A DNA stretch of 35,586 nt from an uncultured Clostridia bacterium (GTDB lineage Bacteria; Bacillota; Clostridia; Christensenellales; UBA1242): contig CATKXS010000014.1 in NCBI GenBank assembly GCA_949841045.1, positions 1 through 35,586 on the forward strand, read 5' to 3'. This document shows positions 35,427-35,586 of the stretch, in pieces. The position numbers and the translations under genes are program-made. The notes beneath the pieces are model-generated. The model saw only the letters and a program-made list of their open reading frames with translations, did not search any database and was not told the DNA's origin. Position 1 is the stretch's first letter, and each line of letters begins with the position of its first letter.

Positions 35427-35586
35427 GTGTTTAATTTTTTTGACGAACTTAAAAAGAAATCTACAAACCATGAACTGCTATCAAATTTTAACATTATAAA
35501 TATGTCAGGCAACCTTTTGTATGTTGAAGGGCATTTAGGACTTACAATTCTTTCAACAGAAATGATTGCATTCAAGATTAAGAAAG
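35427..35586 (+). CDS. yqfC: YqfC-like sporulation protein, N-terminal part (truncated by window end)
   Basis: Only the first 53 codons are visible. The GTG at 35427 follows a GGAGGGAG site. The fragment MFNFFDELKKKSTNHELL leads into ISN-like strands with MSGNLLYVEGHLGLTILS and EMIAFKIKK, the opening of the YabP/YqfC family, small sporulation proteins produced under sigma-E. Its place after floA and a membrane gene matches the conserved yqfA-yqfC order, where yqfD and phoH would be expected next. The terminator upstream separates it from the floA unit, so it should have its own promoter. Confidence 0.82.
   Translation, partial: MFNFFDELKKKSTNHELLSNFNIINMSGNLLYVEGHLGLTILSTEMIAFKIKK

Overview
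The window looks like a chromosome segment of an AT-rich, endospore-forming, probably anaerobic Bacillota, most likely a member of the Clostridia. The evidence is spoIVA, a YqfC-type sporulation gene behind a floA-like flotillin gene, a reverse rubrerythrin, a Prp protease gene coupled to an N-terminally extended L27, and a Cys/Gly-rich mini-protein of clostridial type. Nearly every transcription unit has a clear sigma-A promoter, usually TTGACT, a 17-nt spacer and TATAAT, and a hairpin/T-run terminator. I saw no tRNA, rRNA, CRISPR array, transposase or prophage structural gene.

Layout. 1-1261: tail of a GLUG-repeat surface protein, then two divergent small helix-turn-helix regulators around three evenly spaced palindromic operators. 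1327-2802: spoIVA behind a possible sigma-E promoter. 2907-6426: a hypothetical protein, an M14 peptidase and two paralogous lipoproteins. 6554-11444: reverse rubrerythrin, divergent from a pcrA-ligA operon. 11577-17134: an operon of four paralogous cytosolic proteins with a thermolysin-like zinc signature (HExxH, then NE or TE about 40-50 residues later); the fourth is frameshifted in an A8 run. 17191-22837: the str operon (rpsL, rpsG, fusA, tuf) with a perfect-consensus promoter, a roughly 480-nt leader holding a terminator, and unusually long structured spacers. The spacers before fusA and tuf share a duplicated element. 22921-25560: three hypothetical genes, one transglutaminase-like, and the Cys/Gly-rich mini-protein. 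25922-29998: a 1358-residue membrane-anchored surface protein. 30165-31210: rplU-prp-rpmA behind an L21-type leader, followed by three stacked terminators. 31451-33359: an HD hydrolase with a Cys-rich tail, divergent from an ogg-type glycosylase. 33373-35586: a floA-like gene, an acidic membrane protein, a 62-bp tandem repeat array, and the start of a yqfC-like gene.

How the genes fit together. Translation (str operon, L21/L27), DNA repair (pcrA, ligA, ogg) and sporulation (spoIVA, yqfC) form the core. The accessory material is the gluzincin-like operon, the lipoprotein pair, the large surface protein and the regulator/operator switch. The strongest candidates for something undescribed are the four-gene gluzincin-like operon (11485-17167) and the structured, partly duplicated spacers of the str operon. 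Several genes (pcrA, ogg and perhaps the M14 peptidase) have a -10 box so close to the start codon that their mRNAs may be leaderless.
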